A DNA stretch of 64,000 bases from Clostridium beijerinckii (GTDB lineage: Bacteria; Bacillota; Clostridia; Clostridiales; Clostridiaceae), in the NCBI GenBank assembly GCA_003129525.1, contig CP029329.1, positions 2,151,501 to 2,215,500 of the forward strand. The letters run 5' to 3'. The notes below the pieces were generated by a model. That model did no database searches. It was not told the origin of the DNA and saw only the letters and a program-made list of their open reading frames with translations. Shown here in pieces: positions 16,331 to 24,301 of the stretch. Numbering within the stretch: the first letter of the stretch is position 1; each line of letters begins with the position of its first letter. The translations under genes were made by a program, and so were the position numbers.

Positions 16331-16804
16331 ATGACTACTGCTAAAAGAGTATGGTATGAAGGTGCAGCGTATCACATTACAGCACGAGGTAATCATAGAA
16401 ATGATATATTTAGGGATGATGAAGATTTCCAATATTATTTAACAGTGATAGAGGAAGCATTATTATATTATGGTATTAATAATTACCAACTAATTTGTTA
16501 CTGCTTAATGGATAATCATGTTCATTTAATGATAAAGACTGATAATAAACCTTTAGCAAATTTGATTAGTAGAATAAGTTCAATATACACAAGATATTTT
16601 AATAAAAAATATCATTATATTGGACACTTATTTCAAGATAGATATTATTCAGAGCTTATCGAAGATGATAAACAAATGCTAGAAACAAGCAGGTATGTTC
16701 ACTTAAATCCAGTAAGAGCAAAAATGGTAGAAATACCGAAAGAGTATAGATGGTCCAGTTACACTATGTTTATAGGAGAAAAAGAAGAAAAATTAATAAA
16801 TAAA
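16331..16804 (+). pseudogene. REP-associated tyrosine transposase (RAYT/Y1 type), 3' end replaced by comM
   Basis: About 158 residues of a single-strand transposase: [10 protein letters not shown] at the start, the HUH histidines in DNHVHLMI (H63, H65), a catalytic tyrosine candidate in SSIYTRYF and [11 protein letters not shown] before the junction. After EEKLINK the frame continues without a stop into comM sequence (RPFRSPHH), so the transposase has lost its C-terminal part. ATG 16331 is the family-like start; ATG 16298 would add 11 residues. The frame as a whole stops at 16996 inside an inserted element. Catalytic residues survive, so activity is not excluded. Confidence 0.8.
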
Positions 16805-16939
16805 AGACCATTTAGATCACCACATCATAATGCATCAATGAATTCATTAGTAGGTGGAGGTATATTTGCTATGCCTGGAGAGATATCTTTAGCGCATAAT
16901 GGAATTTTATTTTTAGATGAAATAGCAGAGTTTAATAAA

Positions 16940-17062
16940 GTGAAACTTTTCAGATGGAATTTTATATTCCATCTGAATTTAGTTGAACTTATCTAGGGTC
17001 GTGCCGTTCTTAGCGCCCATCTAAAGAGATGGGAGTGTTAGAACGGCTAGACATCAGATAAA
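16940..17062 (+). mobile_element. 123-bp hairpin element, copy 1 (IS200/IS605-type MITE candidate)
   Basis: Begins GTGAAACTTTTC and ends CAGATAAA. It has a left hairpin TTCAGATGGAA/TTCCATCTGAA (11 bp, perfect) and a right hairpin GCCGTTCT...CCCATCT/AGATGGG...AGAACGGC with an AAAG loop. Removing it restores the comM frame exactly (EFN-K-KTLDALRQ). The left flank and the element's own end share ATAAA, as in IS200/IS605 members with identical cleavage sites; no longer target duplication is visible. No coding capacity. Confidence 0.78.
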
Positions 17063-17539
17063 AAGACTTTAGATGCTTTAAGGCAACCTATGGAAGATGG
17101 TAATGTAACTATTGCAAGAGTAAAGAATACACATTTATTCCCTACAAATTTTATGTTAGTTGCAGCTATGAATCCATGTCCATGTGGTTATTATGGTGAA
17201 AGTAGATGTCATTGTACAGATTATGAAGTATTGAAATATAGAGAAAAATTATCTGGTCCACTTATGGATAGAATTGATATACAAAAGTATTTTAAAAGTG
17301 TAGATATTATGGATTTATCTGAAGGAACTAAGGGACCAAGTTCTAAAAAATTAATAGAAAGGGTTGAGCTGGCAAGGGAGATCCAAAGAAAAAGATACCA
17401 GAATATAGTTGGAGTTTCTTGTAATGCCCAAATGCCACCTGAATTAATAAGAGAGTATTGCCAGTTAGATGAGGCAAGTAAGAATTTATTAAAGGTTGCA
17501 TATGAAAAATTTAAATATAGCGCAAGAACTTATCATAAA

Positions 17540-17662
17540 GTGAAACTTTTCAGGTGGAATTTTATATTCCAGCTGAATTTAGTTGAACTTATCTAGGGTC
17601 GTGCCGTTCTTGGCTCTCATCTAAAGAGATGAGAGCTTTAGAACGGCTAGACATCAGATAAA
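17540..17662 (+). mobile_element. 123-bp hairpin element, copy 2
   Basis: Same length and orientation as copy 1, exactly 600 bases downstream. Flanked by ATAAA on the left, ends in GATAAA, and its removal again restores comM (SARTYH-K-FLRVART). The right hairpin stays paired through a compensatory change (CCC/GGG becomes CTC/GAG). The left hairpin has one G-G mismatch. Confidence 0.78.
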
Positions 17663-17791
17663 TTTTTAAGAGTAGCTAGAACTTTTGCAGATATGGATAT
17701 GGAAGAGAATATAAATAAATCTTATATAATTAAGGCATTGATGTGTAGAGAAATCGAAAAGGAGCAAGCGACTATGGTTGTAGTATAGAAG

Positions 17792-18642
17792 ATGGATAAA
17801 GAATTGTTATATGTATGGTTAAATAAAATAAGAGGTGTTGGACCAATATTAGCAAATAACTTAATTGAGTGTTTTAGTGATATAGATGAGATATATCATG
17901 CAGATATATCAGAATTATTAAAGGTTGATGGTATAGGAGAAAAGCTAGCAAAAACAATAGTTAATAATAAGGATTTAGATGAGAGTAAAAGGGTCATTCA
18001 GAAATGCAACAATAACAATATAGAAATAATAAATAAGTATTCTTCAAATTACCCTAAACAATTAAGTAAGCTGCCTAAAGCACCTTTAATATTATACGTA
18101 AGGGGGCAGCTTAAAGAATTTGAATCTTCAGTCGCAATTGTTGGTTCAAGAAGATGTACCGAATATGGAAAGAACGTAACTGTTGAATTATCAGAGGCAT
18201 TATCGTTAAGAAAAATACCTGTAATTAGTGGAATGGCTAAAGGAATAGATAGCTATGCACATACAATAGCTATAAATAACAATAACTATACAATTGCAAT
18301 TTTAGGAACTGGCGTAGATAAGTGTTATCCAAAAGAACATATTACTTTAATGAATAAAATAATAGAAAAAGGCGCTGTGATTTCTCAATTTGAGCCAGGT
18401 ACAAATAATATTAAAGAAAATTTTTTGAAAAGGAATGAGCTCATAGCTATGTTGTCGGATAAAGTGGTAATTGTCCAAGCCTCTAAGGATAGTGGAGCAC
18501 TTTATACTGCCACATGTGGTTTGAAATATAATATGATATAAAAATAGAAGAATTACTTTTTGAAATGGAGATTAGAGGAGATATAAAACAATTAGGAGGA
18601 GTATTCACACAACTAGCAAACGGGTCAAATCATTGCGACTAG
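17792..18642 (+). pseudogene. dprA: dprA remnant (internal deletion and frameshift)
   Basis: The first 249 codons encode the N-terminal helix-hairpin-helix region (IRGVGPILANNL, VDGIGEKLA) and most of the Rossmann-like core (AIVGSRRCTEYG, ISGMAKGIDSYAH, ILGTGVDKCYP, KDSGALYTA) of DprA, the RecA loader of natural transformation. The frame then diverges and stops at 18541. The normal C-terminal winged-helix end reappears in another frame at 18544 (IEELLFEMEIRGDIKQLGG), so roughly a hundred codons are deleted. It follows comM by 3 bases. The 3' end runs into an R repeat. A second, smaller dprA piece is at 22779. Confidence 0.85.
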
Positions 18643-18653
18643 CACCCCCTGAG
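18612..18653 (+). repeat. R repeat copy 5 (diverged)
   Basis: ACTAGCAAAC...GCGACTAGCACCCCCT: only the right half of the core (GACTAGCACCCCC) is well kept, and the tail is absent. It lies across the end of the dprA remnant, like a junction. Confidence 0.6.
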
Positions 18654-18715
18654 TGTTGAAAAAACTATCAAGTAAAAAGTTGGATGATGGTCGCTTACTC
18701 TGTGAGCACTCAGGG
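18647..18715 (+). repeat. Large hairpin CCCTGAGTG/CACTCAGGG
   Basis: Perfect 9-bp arms 51 bases apart (18647-18655 and 18707-18715); the left arm overlaps the C-run of R copy 5. Function unknown. Confidence 0.55.
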
Positions 18716-19163
18716 AACCAATATGAGTTCAGTTTCCTTTATAATGCAATTTAGTTTAACCACGTGTTTTTTATCGCCGTTAAATAATATGTAGAAAAAT
18801 AAGTATATATAAACAAAAAAATAGATGTTTGTTGAGCATCTATTTTTAAGTTAATTATGAATTAAGTACAGTTTCACCTTGGGTAGTTGTATCAATTACA
18901 ATTCTAAGTTTAGTGGATATTATGGTATTGAGTTTATTAATAGATGATGATAAGCTAATTATTTGTCGTTTTATATATAGGAATAAAAATTTTGAATTAT
19001 TCTGTGTGAGCGAAAATCTTAGAATTAATAGTCAGAAGAGAATAAGGTGGGAATAAAAGGAATAAAATATTTCAAAATTGAGAATTTAATATTGTACAAG
19101 TTTTCTGAATATGATAATATTTTTATATGGTAAATATTTACACTTGAATTAGGGGGAATAGTA
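18716..19163. other. Stretch without an intact gene
   Basis: Holds a TTTAACCACG hairpin copy (18755-18784), a terminator (AAATAGATG/CATCTATTT plus Ts, 18818-18848) and a short reverse-strand frame ending near 18856 (KLRIVIDTTTQGETVLNS), probably the tail of a lost gene. Forward promoter-like sequence TTGTAC and GATAAT (about 19092-19118) may serve the XRE/Rha pair. Confidence 0.5.
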
Positions 19164-19289
19164 ACGCTTAGTTTTAGAATTAAAGAATTAAGAAAGAATT
19201 TAAATCTAACTGTTAAAGAATTGTCAGTTAAAAGTGGCGTGGTAATAGGATATGTGTCAACTTTAGAAAATGATAAGAAAGGAGAATAA
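19164..19289 (+). pseudogene. XRE-family helix-turn-helix fragment without a normal start
   Basis: 41 codons encode FRIKELRKNLNLTVKELS, then SGVVIGYVSTLEN, a typical Cro/CI-type HTH that stops right after the recognition helix. The codon 8 bases behind AGGGGGA is ACG where ATG is expected, so translation should be poor. It ends 2 bases before the Rha-like gene, whose ribosome site lies inside it. A phage-type repressor leftover. Confidence 0.6.
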
Positions 19290-19291
19290 CT

Positions 19292-19744
19292 ATGGGTAAA
19301 ACTTTTTATAACAAAGTTTTAAAGCAACCATTAACAATTGATTCAAGAGATATAGCAAATATTATTGGAACTAAACATTATGAAATTCTAAGGAAACTTG
19401 ATGGTGTAAATAACAAGGATGGAACTACAAGACTAAGTGGAATAATAGAAATTTTAAGTAGAGAGAAGATTCCTGTAGACAAGTATTTTATTGAATCTAT
19501 GTATGTAGATGTAAAAGGTGAAAGTAGAAGATGTTATTTATGCACTCGTCTTGGATGTGATTTTTTAGCTAATAAATTTAATGGAAAAAAGGGGATTATA
19601 TTTACTGCAAGATATGTGGACATGTTTCATAAAATGGAAAAATCCTTAAAGGAGAATAAATACAGCTATCTTATAGATGATCCAATAGAAAGAGCAAAGC
19701 GTTGGATTATGGAGGAAGAAGAAAGAAAACAATTAAGAAATTAA
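19292..19744 (+). CDS. Phage regulatory protein, Rha family
   Basis: 150 residues with the Rha layout: an N-terminal TIDSRDIANIIGTKHYEILR (HTH-like), a middle MYVDVKGESRRCYLCTRLG, then CDFLANKFNGKKGIIFTARY. Rha proteins are temperate-phage regulators and antirepressor-like factors. ATG 19292 follows AAAGGAG. Next to it are an XRE fragment and degraded phage replication-like sequence, so it is a prophage relic, intact itself. Confidence 0.82.
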   Translation: MGKTFYNKVLKQPLTIDSRDIANIIGTKHYEILRKLDGVNNKDGTTRLSGIIEILSREKIPVDKYFIESMYVDVKGESRRCYLCTRLGCDFLANKFNGKKGIIFTARYVDMFHKMEKSLKENKYSYLIDDPIERAKRWIMEEEERKQLRN

Positions 19745-20372
19745 ATTTTAGTATATGATAAAGGAAAATGCAACAGAAGATTAATTGAATTAATCAGTTT
19801 TGATTATAAATGAAAAAAATTAAGAAAAAGAGTTGAAAGTCATAGGGAAAAAGAAAATAAAACTAATACTAATGAAATCTTTTTAAAAGAAGCAGTAACG
19901 TTACTGTAACGTTATTGTAACGCAACAGAAAGAGAGAGAGAAGAAGAAAGAGAATAAGATAAAGAATAAGAATGAGAGAGAGATAGAGAGTGAAAATAAT
20001 ATACAAGTAAATAATCACGTTAAAGGTGAAAACATAGATAAAACTAATTCAAAGTCTATCTCTCCTATACATGAAGAACAAAGGTTGAAAAAGCAGTAGA
20101 ATAGCACATGTTTTTTGAAAAAGCATAATTTCTAACAGTATTATTTTTAAAGAATATATACTGTATGAGTTCTTTTTCATCTTCAGTCAAATTGTTAAGA
20201 ATATGAGTTAACTTAAATAATTACATGTATTAATAATATAAAAATTATAAAATATTAATTGGTTTAACCACGTGTTTTTTATCGTCGTTAAAAAAATACC
20301 TTTTTGTTTAATATAAATAATTATACAAGGTGAGTATATGAATCAAATACTGAAAAATTGTTGGAGGAGTTT
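19745..20372. other. Degraded phage-like sequence and purine tract, no intact gene
   Basis: 19830-19915 reads RVESHREKENKTNTNE, resembling the linker of phage replisome-organiser (DnaD-like) proteins, then breaks at three TAACGTTA/TTGTAACG units (19896-19923). An almost pure AG tract of about 55 bases follows (19927-19981), continuing as mostly purine to about 20015. Near 20094-20205 the reverse strand encodes LNNLTEDEKELIQYIFFKN, reminiscent of sigma-factor region 4. A TTTAACCACG hairpin copy lies at 20263-20292. Confidence 0.5.
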
Positions 20373-20474
20373 ATGATGGATGCATTATCCGTTAGAAGTT
20401 TAACTACACAGACATATGATGAGAATTTGGCAAATAAAATGGTTAATGATATAGTTAATATTTATTTTCCATAA
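20373..20474 (+). pseudogene. HEPN toxin remnant, copy 2
   Basis: Duplicate of 13724-13825 with one substitution near its end. Same H-to-Q change in the RNase motif and the same interrupting TAA. Confidence 0.68.
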
Positions 20475-20516
20475 TTAAAGAAAATGCATGATAAATTAGA
20501 AAAGGAAGTATAATTT

Positions 20517-20678
20517 ATGTATGGATTATTAGATAAGGATTTAAATTATATTTTAGATGCTTTGAGTAAACTTTCAGAAATCGAAAAGGCAGTCATTTTT
20601 GGAAGTAGAGCAATGGGAAATTATAAGAAGGGATCAGATATTGATTTAGTAATAATGGGAAGTAAAGATAACAGGTAA
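20517..20678 (+). pseudogene. MNT antitoxin remnant, copy 2
   Basis: Duplicate of 13868-14029, differing by one codon (F to L at residue 19). GSX10DXD is kept; the frame ends at the terminator repeat. Confidence 0.7.
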
Positions 20679-20768
20679 GATTTAATTAATTGAAAATCTC
20701 ATCTGTTTATTATTTTAAGTAAATAGTTTATAGTATATAATGTTAATATAAAATTAATCCGAGGAGTG

Positions 20769-21065
20769 ATGAATTTGAATTTAGAACGAAGGATTGTTGA
20801 TGAAATAGTAGGTATATGTCATAAGTATGAGCACATTAGAAAAGTCATTCTTTTTGGATCTAGAGCACGCGAAGATAATTCAATTAAAAGTGACATCGAT
20901 TTAGCTATATATTGTGATAATTCAATAGTAGATTTTATTGAGGATATTGAAATGAATACTAGTACTTTACTAGAATTTGATTTTTCAGATATGAAAGGTA
21001 TACAGGATGAGCTATTTATAGAGCAAGTAAAAAAAGAAGGAGTAGTTATTTATGCGAAGCATTGA
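20769..21065 (+). CDS. mntA: MNT-type antitoxin, copy 2
   Basis: Encodes a protein identical to the copy at 14120, with the complete GSX10DXD nucleotidyltransferase motif and the same close ribosome site. It overlaps its HEPN partner by 14 bases. Two near-identical pairs in one region mean that the antitoxin of either copy should neutralise both toxins, so loss of one copy should be harmless. Confidence 0.88.
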   Translation: MNLNLERRIVDEIVGICHKYEHIRKVILFGSRAREDNSIKSDIDLAIYCDNSIVDFIEDIEMNTSTLLEFDFSDMKGIQDELFIEQVKKEGVVIYAKH

Positions 21066-21444
21066 TTTCAAATATATGAATCTAAAAAAAGCTTATGATA
21101 GGCTTGTTGAGGTAAGCAATTTGTATGATGGAAAGAATGATATAATAAGAGACAGTTTAATTCAAAGATTTGAATTTGCGTATGAACTTACTCATAAAAC
21201 CCTTAGAGAATTTATGAAATATTTAGGTGTAACCCTAGAAAATTCATTTCCACGTACAATATATAAAAAAGCATATGTAAATAATTTAATATCGGATGAT
21301 AAAGTCTGGATTAGTTTATTAGAAGATAGAAATTCTACGTCACACATATATAATGAAAATTTAGCAAATGAAATTGCTAATAGAATAGTAAATGAATATG
21401 TTAACGCAATAGGAGAATTAGTTGAGAATTTAGGAAAGCTTTAG
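21052..21444 (+). CDS. hepT: HEPN toxin, copy 2
   Basis: Differs from the copy at 14403 by one residue (A instead of T at position 43); other substitutions are silent. The R-X4-H-X-Y motif is intact. Downstream, a partial terminator-family sequence (GATACAGGTAAGATGAATTA, 21468-21487) lacks its 3' arm, so readthrough into the 21536 gene is possible. Confidence 0.88.
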   Translation: MRSIDFKYMNLKKAYDRLVEVSNLYDGKNDIIRDSLIQRFEFAYELTHKTLREFMKYLGVTLENSFPRTIYKKAYVNNLISDDKVWISLLEDRNSTSHIYNENLANEIANRIVNEYVNAIGELVENLGKL

Positions 21445-21535
21445 TAATATAAATAATATAGGAATAAAGATACAGGTAAGATGAATTAAATAGTTAGACA
21501 CTAGATAAAACATAAATATTAAAGGAGAAGAAAAT

Positions 21536-22747
21536 ATGGCTACATTTACGATAGATGAAAAAGCAAGGTGCTTGTTAGAAGATTTTAATAAATTTGTAGA
21601 TTATCTAAAATTAAATCAAGTTAGTATAGGGAAGACAACTAAGTATATATCAACTAAATTTTTATACGAATTAAATCAACTAATGAGTATTAAACAAGAA
21701 GATATTACACTGAAAAGCAACCAGTTAGCTTATCCGTTGTTACATATGTTTTGTAACTTGGTTTTAAATGGTAAATTATTTATAGAAGAGACAGCAAGAG
21801 GCGGGAAATTAGTATTAAAAGCTACAGATAGAATTCATAAATTTAATGAGTTAAATAACACAGAAAAGTATATATTTTTATTAGAAATTTTGTGGATTGA
21901 TTGTAATTTCGAAAATTTAGAATATCAAACTTATGGTGACCTTAATGTATATGCAGCTTATGAGTCTGTAATGTATCTTTATCAAAATAAATCTAATGTA
22001 GTGATATATCCTAATAGACATTTGACATATTATAGTACAATCCTATTATATTTTTCATACTTCGGTATTATGGATATTGAAGAAGATGAAGAAAAAAAAT
22101 TACAGGATAAAAGGAAAAGAAAATTTATACCTAAAGAAATTATAATCTCCAAAATGGGATTTGAAATAATTAAAATTTTAAATAAAAAAAGGAATATACT
22201 ACAATGGAATATACCTAATAGAAGAGAAAATGGTGAATGGAATATAGCATTTGATGAAGAATTTCATATTCCGTTTAAAAAAATTTTTAAAAGTGGAGAA
22301 TTAGAGAATATATTAAAAAGAAGTAAACTTGAATTTGAAGAAGGAATATATACATTTAAAGTGTCGTTAGATAAAAATATATGGGCAAAAATAAGACTAT
22401 CAGCACATGATACACTTTATGATTTACATAATTGTATTCAAGATGTTTTTGAGTTTGATGATGATCATTTGTATTCATTTTTTATGGACGGAAAGATGTG
22501 GTCAAAGAATAAATTCACATGTCCTTATGATGAGCAAGGGCCTTATGTAGATGAAGCAAAAATTGGAGAATTAGAGTTGTATGAAAAACAAAACTTTCTA
22601 TATTTATTTGATTATGGAGACGAATGGAGATTTAATGTGGAAGTTTTTAATATTGAAGAGACTAATATGAGGTTATTAAATCCTGAACTCATTGAAAGTA
22701 AAGGAAAACTACCAAATCAGTATCCCAATTTTGATGATGAGTGGTAG
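21536..22747 (+). CDS. Plasmid pRiA4b ORF-3 family protein
   Basis: 403 residues. The C-terminal 150 (from TFKVSLDKNIWAKIRLSA on) show the pRiA4b ORF-3 fold: LYDLHNCIQDVFEFDDDHLY, a GKMWS segment and FDYGDEWRFNVEV. The N-terminal 230 residues are helical, acidic and unassigned. ATG 21536 behind AAAGGAGAAG. The family is common in mobile regions and its biochemical role is unknown. It probably belongs to the accessory array. Confidence 0.82.
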   Translation: MATFTIDEKARCLLEDFNKFVDYLKLNQVSIGKTTKYISTKFLYELNQLMSIKQEDITLKSNQLAYPLLHMFCNLVLNGKLFIEETARGGKLVLKATDRIHKFNELNNTEKYIFLLEILWIDCNFENLEYQTYGDLNVYAAYESVMYLYQNKSNVVIYPNRHLTYYSTILLYFSYFGIMDIEEDEEKKLQDKRKRKFIPKEIIISKMGFEIIKILNKKRNILQWNIPNRRENGEWNIAFDEEFHIPFKKIFKSGELENILKRSKLEFEEGIYTFKVSLDKNIWAKIRLSAHDTLYDLHNCIQDVFEFDDDHLYSFFMDGKMWSKNKFTCPYDEQGPYVDEAKIGELELYEKQNFLYLFDYGDEWRFNVEVFNIEETNMRLLNPELIESKGKLPNQYPNFDDEW

Positions 22748-22778
22748 AATAGCAAAGCACCCTAGAGGTCTAAAATTT

Positions 22779-22931
22779 AAAGGACCATTCAGAAATGCAA
22801 CAATAACAATAACTATACAATTGCAATTTTAGGAACTGGCGTAGATAAGTGTTATCCAAAAGAACATATTACTTTAATGAATAAAATAATAGAAAAAGGC
22901 GCTGTGATTTCTCAATTTGAGCCAGGTACAA
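22779..22931 (+). pseudogene. Second dprA fragment with a 260-bp internal deletion
   Basis: 22779-22808 matches dprA sequence near 17990-18020 and 22803-22931 matches 18278-18403, joined through the shared AATAACAATA. It ends at CCAGGTACAA, a 10-base string common to dprA and the R tail, and the next bases (GCACTACACTA) start a terminator. It looks like the product of two microhomology events. No protein expected. Confidence 0.8.
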
Positions 22932-22970
22932 GCACTACACTATAATGTATGTTTAGTGAAGTGCTTTTTC
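22931..22970 (+). terminator. Terminator upstream of galU
   Basis: AGCACTACACTA pairs with TAGTGAAGTGCT before TTTTT. It follows CCAGGTACAAG directly, as terminators follow the R tail elsewhere. The rest of 22971-23105 is AT-rich with TATAAT-like strings (GATATAATATAATTAATG) suited to a galU promoter. Confidence 0.75.
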
Positions 22971-23105
22971 AATTAAGCTAGAAACTTTTAAATTAAATAA
23001 AATTTGGAAATAATAACATGGCAATAGCTAAAATAATGATATAATATAATTAATGTAAATAATTATTATATGTTATTAAAAATAAGAAAAATAGAGGTAT
23101 TGGCA

Positions 23106-23981
23106 ATGAATAAAAAAATAAGAAAAGCGATAATCCCAGCAGCAGGTCTTGGTACAAGATTTTTACCTGCAACAAAGGCTCAACCAAAGGAAATGCTTCC
23201 TATAGTAGATAAGCCTACTATTCAATATATTATTGAAGAAGCGATTGCTTCAGGTATTGAAGAGATTCTTATCATTACAGGAAGAAATAAGAAGTGTATT
23301 GAAGATCATTTTGATAAATCTGTGGAACTTGAAATGGAGCTTGAAAAGAATAATAAAACTGAACTCTTAGAATTAGTTAAGGATATATCAGATATGGTTG
23401 ATATTCATTATATAAGACAAAAGGAGCCTAGAGGGCTAGGACATGCTATTCATTGTGCCAAGAGTTTTGTGGGTAATGAACCTTTTGCTATTTTACTTGG
23501 TGATGACATTGTTTATACAGATGAAACTCAAAAGCCTTGTTTAAAGCAACTTATTGATTGTTATAATGAGTATAAGACAAGTGTTCTAGGAGTTCAAAGT
23601 GTTGATTTTGAAGATGTATCTAAGTATGGTATTGTTAATGGAATACCGATAGAGGGTAGAGTATGTAAGGTTAAAGGTTTAGTGGAAAAGCCAAGGAGAG
23701 AAGATGCTCCTTCTAATACTGCAATACTTGGTAGATATATAGTAACTCCTAAGATATTTGAAATATTAGAGAATACAAAACCTGGTAAGGGTAATGAAAT
23801 CCAGCTTACAGATGCATTGTTAGAACTTATTAAAAGTGAAGCTATGTATGCTTATAATTTTGAAGGTAAGAGATATGATGTTGGTGATAAACTTGGATTT
23901 TTACAAGCAACAGTAGAATATGCTTTAAGAAAACCTGAACTTAGGGATGAGCTTATAGAATATTTAAAAAGTGTAATATAA
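23106..23981 (+). CDS. galU: UTP-glucose-1-phosphate uridylyltransferase
   Basis: Makes UDP-glucose from UTP and glucose-1-phosphate, the precursor for many surface polymers. The 291 residues carry IIPAAGLGTRFLPATKAQPK (nucleotide-binding signature), ILLGDDIVYT and VEKPRREDAPSN. ATG 23106 with AGAGGT upstream; the TTG-initiated frame from 23070 is rejected. It stands alone between two terminators but beside polysaccharide kinase genes, so it very likely supplies the cluster at 2.8-13.4 kb. Confidence 0.96.
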   Translation: MNKKIRKAIIPAAGLGTRFLPATKAQPKEMLPIVDKPTIQYIIEEAIASGIEEILIITGRNKKCIEDHFDKSVELEMELEKNNKTELLELVKDISDMVDIHYIRQKEPRGLGHAIHCAKSFVGNEPFAILLGDDIVYTDETQKPCLKQLIDCYNEYKTSVLGVQSVDFEDVSKYGIVNGIPIEGRVCKVKGLVEKPRREDAPSNTAILGRYIVTPKIFEILENTKPGKGNEIQLTDALLELIKSEAMYAYNFEGKRYDVGDKLGFLQATVEYALRKPELRDELIEYLKSVI

Positions 23982-24301
23982 GCACATTCAAAAAATTAAT
24001 AAATATTAGTAACTTTAACATTTCAACTATTAGTAGTATTTTAAGAGAAAACAAAAATTACCAAATACAAGAACTTCACTAAATGCAAGTCTAGTGGAGC
24101 TTTTTGTGGTAATTACTAACATTTGTCTGATCACTTGGAGATGAGGCGGAGAAGGAAAATGATTCTTTCAAGGACTAAGTGATTGATATTTCCATTATTT
24201 TTTGTATTTTTTACTTTTTATTCTTATATAAAGAAATTATGTATTATTTTAGTTATATATGTAATATAATGTATATATAATATTTACAGGAGATTAATAA
24301 G
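23982..24301. other. galU/kinase intergenic region with R-like tail and terminator
   Basis: 24045-24071 (GAGAAAACAAAAATTACC, AAATACAAG) is a diverged R tail. It is followed at 24074-24105 by a terminator CTTCACTA/TAGTGGAG plus TTTTT, and TGGTAATT (24108-24115) can pair with AATTACCA inside the tail. Farther on ATCACTT/AAGTGAT (24131-24184) forms another hairpin. TATAATGTATATAATATT near 24265-24283 is a likely promoter for 24302. Confidence 0.6.

Larger units (their letters stand above)
16805..17788 (+). pseudogene. comM: comM (YifB, Mg-chelatase-like ATPase) remnant, interrupted twice
   Basis: Three pieces read in frame once two 123-bp elements are removed: 16805-16939 (RPFRSPHH, then [11 protein letters not shown], a Walker B), 17063-17539 (LDALRQPMEDGNVTIARV, AMNPCPCGYYG) and 17663-17788 (FLRVARTFADMDMEENIN to a TAG). 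The N-terminal half including Walker A is missing; a transposase has taken its place. ComM is a hexameric helicase for branch migration in natural transformation. comM followed by dprA is the usual clostridial order, so this is a displaced fragment of that locus. Not functional as a single protein. Confidence 0.85.

Noticed and set aside
16940-17062. Group I or group II intron as explanation for the frame-restoring insertions
   Set aside because: 123 bases is too short for either catalytic core, and no domain V-like or P7-like sequence is visible. IS200/IS605-type ends fit better.
20094-20205. Reverse-strand sigma-factor gene
   Set aside because: Only about 30 residues resemble region 4, with stops on both sides and no start. 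At most a scrap.
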